Source of the DNA: Sabellastarte sp. h YS-2021
Taxonomy: Eukaryota; Annelida; Polychaeta; Sabellida; Sabellidae
DNA: 64,000 nucleotides
Direction of reading: 5' to 3'
NCBI GenBank assembly: GCA_964017235.1
Contig: OZ024928.1
Span: forward strand, 2,418,001 to 2,482,000
The notes beneath the pieces are model-generated. The model did no database searches and was not told where the DNA came from. It worked only from the letters and a program-made list of their open reading frames with translations. Numbering within the stretch: position 1 is the stretch's first letter; every line of letters starts with the position of its first letter. Position numbers and translations under genes: made by a program. This document shows, piece after piece, positions 59,331 through 64,000 of the stretch.

Positions 59331-59820
59331 TCCAATAAAACTTCATTGATATATTTGCCAGGCTTATCCACACAGTGTACATGACTTTCTGCCTTTAAGG
59401 TCAATCGTATGACCCTAAATTAGTCAGATTTGCACTTATTGCTAAACATTTCTTTTATTACAGCAGTTACGCCTTTTTAACATACATGGAGATGTAATAG
59501 GAAAACATAACCTAGAATACTAAAAACCCTGACAAAGTGAGAGCTAGGGATACTACTTAGGGATACTCTTAAAATATGAAATGCATTGAGTCACAAATGA
59601 GCCCCGATGAGTTAAATATTTTATACTCGCATGTAGCTCATAAGGGCAACACAAAGCAGTAGGCACTTGGACAACTGATTGATTGATTGATTTAATGCCC
59701 GGTCAAAATCAAAATTGTGATCTTGCCCACACAGATTTAATGTCCGTAAAAGATGAAATCAAAATTTTGATTTTAAAATTACCTGGTAAAGATTGATATT
59801 TTTATAAATTACTTCATAGA
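59331..59820. other. intronic, nothing recognised
   Basis: It holds a short GATTGATT repeat near 59680 and no gene. Confidence 0.4.
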
Positions 59821-59826
59821 TTGTAC

Positions 59827-59885
59827 AGGAGCACCCATAGAGTGCAAACCTCTGCCTAGCCCAACGTAAACAAAGGAAATGAGCC
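59827..59885 (+). repeat. GAGCACTC-hairpin repeat end
   Basis: GGAGCACCCATAGAGTGCA and AACCTCTGCC are a worn copy of the end seen at 14771. Confidence 0.4.
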
Positions 59886-59904
59886 TACATACAGTCCTAT
59901 TGGT

Positions 59905-60255
59905 GTACAAGTCAATCTGATGGTGTGCTGCTCGAGGTCCCACATTTTGTATCAATACTTAAGTCTACAAAGCATTTTGGCCTCAGCTTTGCATATTATA
60001 CTCCAAGGATTTGGAATGATCTGCCTGATTATGTATGCTTAGCAACATCTCTCTTCAGTCAGGAAGAAGTTAAAAGGCTATCTCTTTGCAAAGGCATACC
60101 CACCGTAGTTTTCTGATCTTGTTTCAGTCTTTCTCTGTGGTACTGACCCTGAAATGTCTCTGATTTAACGATTACAATCTCTGAATTCTGGCATTATTCA
60201 TCTTAGAGTCTGTCAATCGACAGAGATTGAGTGATATAAAAATTAATATTAGAAT
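59905..60255 (+). pseudogene. CR1-like LINE 3' fragment with tail
   Basis: The pieces PRIWNDLPDYVCLATSLFS and, in the next frame, RKKLKGYLFAKAYPP then a stop are the C terminus of a CR1/L2-like reverse transcriptase. One frame change separates them. The 3' UTR ends in a stem-loop, GAGTCTGTCAATCGACAGA, then GATTGAGTGATATAAA. Confidence 0.82.
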
Positions 60256-60563
60256 ATAAGAACTAATTACCAAACTGCAGTTTAAACTTTTTCAACAGTG
60301 TAGATTTCATCATATTTTTTATCTCCACATAAATGTGTGTAGTATGCTATATAATTGGCATATTTATTGGATTTGTGATAGTAAATTCCCTTCTAGCAAA
60401 CACTTGCAATGATACAGGTTTTCCACGCAACTTTATACATCATTAATAACGTCTGTATTCGAGACAAGGAACAAAATATGAAAAAAAAAGTCATTACAAT
60501 TGAACTGGGGTCGGGCATAATGATGCAGTGCGTGGCACACTCATACCCCTCCAACCATTTTTT

Positions 60564-61139
60564 GGGGCGGATTTCACGAAAGGTCTCGGACTTAGCCCAG
60601 TCTCAGGCTGAGCCACTGGCTCAGCTAAGCCTTTGTCTCAAGTGGTTTTCACAGAAGGGGTCTCAGTTGAGACCAAGAGTATCAAATATCCACAGTGGTT
60701 TTCTGTGTCATTTTTGTAATCAAAATATTCTTTTAATGACATATATGTTCCTTGTTTGACACATATTGTCTCTGGTGAAATGCTATTTTGTAATGGGAAA
60801 CCTTGTGAACACGTAGAAACACCCAAAGACTACTTTAAGTAGTTGTTTTATATACTTGTACTTTATTTCCATTTCAAATTTGTAAGTGGAGAAAGAATTA
60901 TGACGGCCATATTTGAGCCACTGTTTACAAAACTTAAGGCCACTACCTACCAGTCTCGGCATTTGAGCCAGTGGCTCAGCCAAAGTTGAGACTGAGACCT
61001 TTTGTGAAATCCACAAAGGCTGAGCCCATGGGCTCAATTAAAATTTTCCAATAATTTGAGACAAAAGTCTCAAATTTGAACCTGAGTCTGGGCTAAGTAA
61101 AATCCGCCCCAGGCTAAGACCTTTCGTGAAATTTGCCCC
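60564..61139 (-). mobile_element. foldback MITE of the GGGCC...TTTCAC group
   Basis: The left end GGGGCGGATTTCACGAAAGG pairs with AAATCCGCCCC (to 61110) and, further out, CCTTTCGTGAAATTTGCCCC. The arms are GGCTCAG/CTGAGCC and GAGACTT-type words. The centre (60680-60925) is the inverse of the centre of 1021-1567, although the arms differ. Confidence 0.75.
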
Positions 61140-61215
61140 AAGGGTTCAACTCCAGTCTGACCTGCAGTAGGAAATTTGGTTGCTGCTTGTTAATGTCCAC
61201 ATTATTAAGGGCAGA

Positions 61216-61490
61216 ATCTTGGCCAACTATGGTTTGTATAGCATCATTCTCTAACATCAGACCCTACATACTTTGGTTTGTATAGCATCATTCTCTAACA
61301 TCAGACCCTACATACTTTCATGCAGTGACCAAATTTTTGCATATGAAACACAAGTAACTATGGTTTGTATAGCATCATTCTCTAACATCAGACCCCACAT
61401 ACTATGGTTTGTATAGCATCATTCTCTAACATCAGACCCTACATACTTTCATGCAGTGACCAAATTTTTGCATATGAAACACAAGTTTAA
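61216..61490 (+). repeat. compound tandem duplication (45-bp and about 131-bp units)
   Basis: GGTTTGTATAGCATCATTCT, continuing TCTAACATCAGACCC, occurs at about 61229, 61274, 61361 and 61406. Each pair is followed by CATGCAGTGACCAAATTTTT. So a 45-bp duplication was itself duplicated together with its flank. Confidence 0.82.
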
Positions 61491-61771
61491 TGCAGGAGTT
61501 CTGTAGGTATTTTTCATCACACAGACGGCACACTATGGCCATACAGTAGAAATTGGGGTGCAAATTATTTTCTGCATGTTCATAGGAATAACTAACACCA
61601 AACCAGGCCACAAGATTAACTTGCTCTGCAAGTAAGACACACTTGCAAAGATCTACTCCCCACACAATTGACCACAGCTATAAATTTCACAAAAAGTGTA
61701 GTGTCCCAGTACATATTATAACCCATACAGCAGGATGTGGTAAAGTAGTTTTGCAGTTGTATTAAGACCTA

Positions 61772-63145
61772 CCGTAAATGACCTATTTACGGCACGTGCC
61801 CTTATAACCATGCAGAGAACTTACTCAAGCCATCCAGAGAAAAAAAAACATATCACATATAAGTATTAACTTTTGTTCACGCAAGACTTCCACACCACAC
61901 ACATACACAGAGAAAAACAAGGCCACTGATGCAGCAGTTATCTCCCGCCTTAGAATCAGTAATAATGGAGAACTGAAGGAGACATAAGGCCTTTGTAGTA
62001 AGATAACCCCACTTGACATTGAAGAAGGGGTCAAAGGTAAAAGTCAGCAATTGGAAAATAGTCTCAGGCCTTGACTTCGTATAAGTCGTTTTCACATTTG
62101 GAAGCCATAGTAGCAATGATAAGGGATATAAGGCCTTTTTAATAGGATAATCCAATTTTAACATGTGATATGATGGCCATTTTGTTTTTGAAACTAGGTT
62201 AAACTAGGCTAACTTTCCTAGCCATATATATTTTGCACATATTTGATGAACCTAGCTGCAATATTTCAAGTTTTAGAGCATCTTCATGATTTTTAAATAA
62301 TTGGTTATGGCAGCCATTTTGTTTTTCAAAATAAGGCCAAAATTTTTCTCAGGCAAAACATTTGAAGGCCAGAACTTTTGATGGTCTGTCTTTATATTTT
62401 GAAGCCATAGCACCAAGAGGAAGGGACAAATAAGGATGTTTTAGTGTGATGACCTCATTTAACCTTGAAGCAGGGGTCAAAAGTCAAATTCAACACCTGG
62501 AAAAGATTCCCAGGCCATGACTTCCTACAAGTTGTTTTCACATTCCAAACCTCTAGGAGCAATATTTGGGGAGATATAAGGCCTTTTAAATAGGATAACC
62601 CTGTTTGACGTTAAACATGTGATATGGCGGCCATTTTATTTTTTTGAACTAGGCTAAAATTACTATCAGGCTAGCTTTTCTAGCCATATAGCTTTTGTGC
62701 AGATTTGATGAAGCTAGCTGGAATATTTCAAGATTTAGAGCACCTTTATGATTTTCAAACAATAAGCTCTGGCGGCCATTTTGTTTTTCCAAATGAGGCT
62801 AAAATTTTGCAGAGACAGGTTTTCATAGCCATAAATATTCCCTGCAAATTTGGTGAAGATATCTTTTTTAATGAATGAGATATTAAGGTTTATGCAAAAA
62901 CGAGACGGACGCACAGACGGATGCACGCACATATGGAAGGCGCTTTATAATCTCCCGCCGACGGCCTCCGGCCGCAGGTGGGAGATAATAAATGGATTGT
63001 CCTGTGAACATGGCCCTGACAACTTCAGTGAAAAAACATCAGCATGATTGGGTGCGCTAAAAGGGGAACTTTTTTCCACCAAAATATTGACTAAAACTAG
63101 CCTTTCCTTAGGGCACTGTGCGCTAAATAGGTCATTTACGGTATA
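61772..63145. mobile_element. MITE split by a terminal-hairpin element
   Basis: The ends TACCGTAAATGACCTATTTA (left) and TAAATAGGTCATTTACGGTA (right) are inverted, and both continue into GGCACGTGCCC or GGGCACTGTGC. Removing the insertion at 61941-62985 leaves an element of about 330 bp. Confidence 0.78.
61941..62985 (-). mobile_element. complete terminal-hairpin (HINE/pearl-like) element
   Basis: TA (61939-61940) and TA (62986-62987) flank TCTCCCGCC ... GGTGGGAGA. The right end is a 35-nt hairpin (62951-62985) matching that at 41365, in reverse. The inside has two units with TTGACATTGAAGAAGGGGTC/TAACCTTGAAGCAGGGGTCA and two segments with GCGGCCATTTTGTTTTTC. Subterminal GACGGACGCACAGACGGATG mirrors CGTCCGTCC of 56469. 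No coding frame. Confidence 0.83.
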
Positions 63146-63234
63146 TATGATGTGCTGAATTAGCTGGGCTAAACTCCAAACAGTTGAACAATCTCTAAAA
63201 CATTGGACTGGCTGCATAGTGATCGATGGCACTT

Positions 63235-63400
63235 CAAAGAAAATCACCAGATGGGGCTTGGTCTAATTTCGATCCCATTAAGTTTTGAGAGTGATCTAAA
63301 TTACCATCTGGATACACAAAAATAATCCGGATGTTTGCATTTACTTATTCTTACATGCCCTGGTGGAGGTATGTATTCTCTGAATATAATGATCTAGATT
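63235..63400 (-). repeat. interspersed repeat related to 3505-3740
   Basis: On the minus strand AATAAGTAAATG, TGTGTATCCAGATGG, GATCACTCTCAAAACTTAAT and GACCAAGCCCCATCTGGTGA match the same word order at 3505-3740. Confidence 0.6.
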
Positions 63401-63439
63401 ATTGAGCATGGTCATAGAAATTTTTTCGATACTTCACAA

Positions 63440-64000
63440 TCAGAAGTTACTGGAAATTGATAGATTTGTGAAAAACGGGACGTTATGATTTTTATCAATC
63501 TTTAAATTTAGTTCTTCAAATCTAAAATTTTTATTTCTATAAATATTTGTAATTGATAGATCAAAGGCATTTTGTAAATATCTGATATTTTGCCAGTCCA
63601 GGCCTGACAGGAAGTTATACTTTTTGAATTCTGATTCGAGAGCTATGTAGACTGTTCTACTTCCTCTCTGTAAGTTTTGCATAAAAATTACGTGGCATGG
63701 TATTTTTAAAAAAAATGCAAGTTTTGAGGAGTTTTTGTAGATTTCCCACCTATAGTCATTACTTCAGGCTTTGGTGTAAATTATTTCATTTGAACAAAGG
63801 TAATACCAATACTTTTTAATTCCTCATCTGAGAAAAATTTCTCCTCTTCCTTAAAGTAACTATATTCGTAAAATGAGAACCATCGTGTGTTTTGTCAGAT
63901 GACTCAGTTAAAAGGTTTCATTTAATTTTGTTATTTTTTACTGAATTTTTTGGAGAGCTAGGCAAGCTTTGGCAAGTAGAATATTGCCTGGTACTTTGAC
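63440..64000 (-). pseudogene. coding-like remnant of unknown family
   Basis: Several open stretches on the minus strand read like protein, for example SRTVYIALESEFKKYNFLSG with DWQNIRYLQNAFDLSI (63440-63682) and WFSFYEYSYFKEEEKFFSDE (about 63790-63870). No single frame spans them and no family is recognised. It is most likely a decayed mobile-element coding region running off the window. A host exon cannot be excluded. Confidence 0.3.

Noticed and set aside
1-64000. LTR retrotransposons, Polintons or other virus-like elements
   Set aside because: No long terminal direct repeats, capsid, protease, integrase or polymerase-like blocks were recognised; the reverse transcriptase pieces seen are of the CR1-like LINE type.

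Overview
This is an AT-rich, repeat-dense, intron-rich metazoan nuclear segment. The best guess is a mollusc, probably a bivalve. That rests on tRNA-derived SINEs, CR1-like LINE remnants, many hairpin-type MITEs, and terminal-hairpin elements carrying internal arrays of about 145-160 bp, the architecture described for bivalve 'pearl' and Helitron-like (HINE) elements. The phylum is an inference. No operons, rRNA genes, functional tRNA genes, CRISPR arrays or virus-like elements were recognised.

One host gene can be reconstructed in full on the minus strand, from 27066 down to 13808. It encodes a 301-residue single-pass membrane protein of the SPFH/Band 7 (stomatin-prohibitin) type: an N-terminal membrane anchor, an SPFH beta/alpha domain and an Ala/Glu-rich coiled coil. 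Seven coding exons make one mRNA. An eighth exon is a second version of exon 3: 24102-24234 and 21044-21176 are both 133 nt, have the same splice phases and are 31/44 identical in protein. Including both would shift the frame, so they look like a mutually exclusive exon pair. This is the most interesting feature of the window.

A second host gene begins on the plus strand with the exon at 56036-56161 (ATG at 56054). It encodes another membrane anchor ending LPISFSTLEYYE, which resembles the start of a related SPFH protein. An upstream exon candidate at 50259-50363 joins it in frame. The two genes are divergent, with about 23 kb between them. The rest of the second gene lies beyond 64000.

Layout: 1-13.8 kb is intergenic, with a foldback MITE, SINEs, a CR1-like LINE and a large 145-bp array. 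13.8-27.1 kb is the SPFH gene, with MITEs, a 160-bp array and LINE pieces in its introns. 27.1-50.2 kb is intergenic and holds a foldback element whose arms are built from a 24-bp palindrome, several hairpin MITEs, young SINEs with perfect target duplications and two array-bearing elements. 50.2-56.2 kb is the 5' part of the second gene. 56.2-64 kb is probably its first large intron, filled by nested array elements, a LINE tail and a MITE split by an inserted element.
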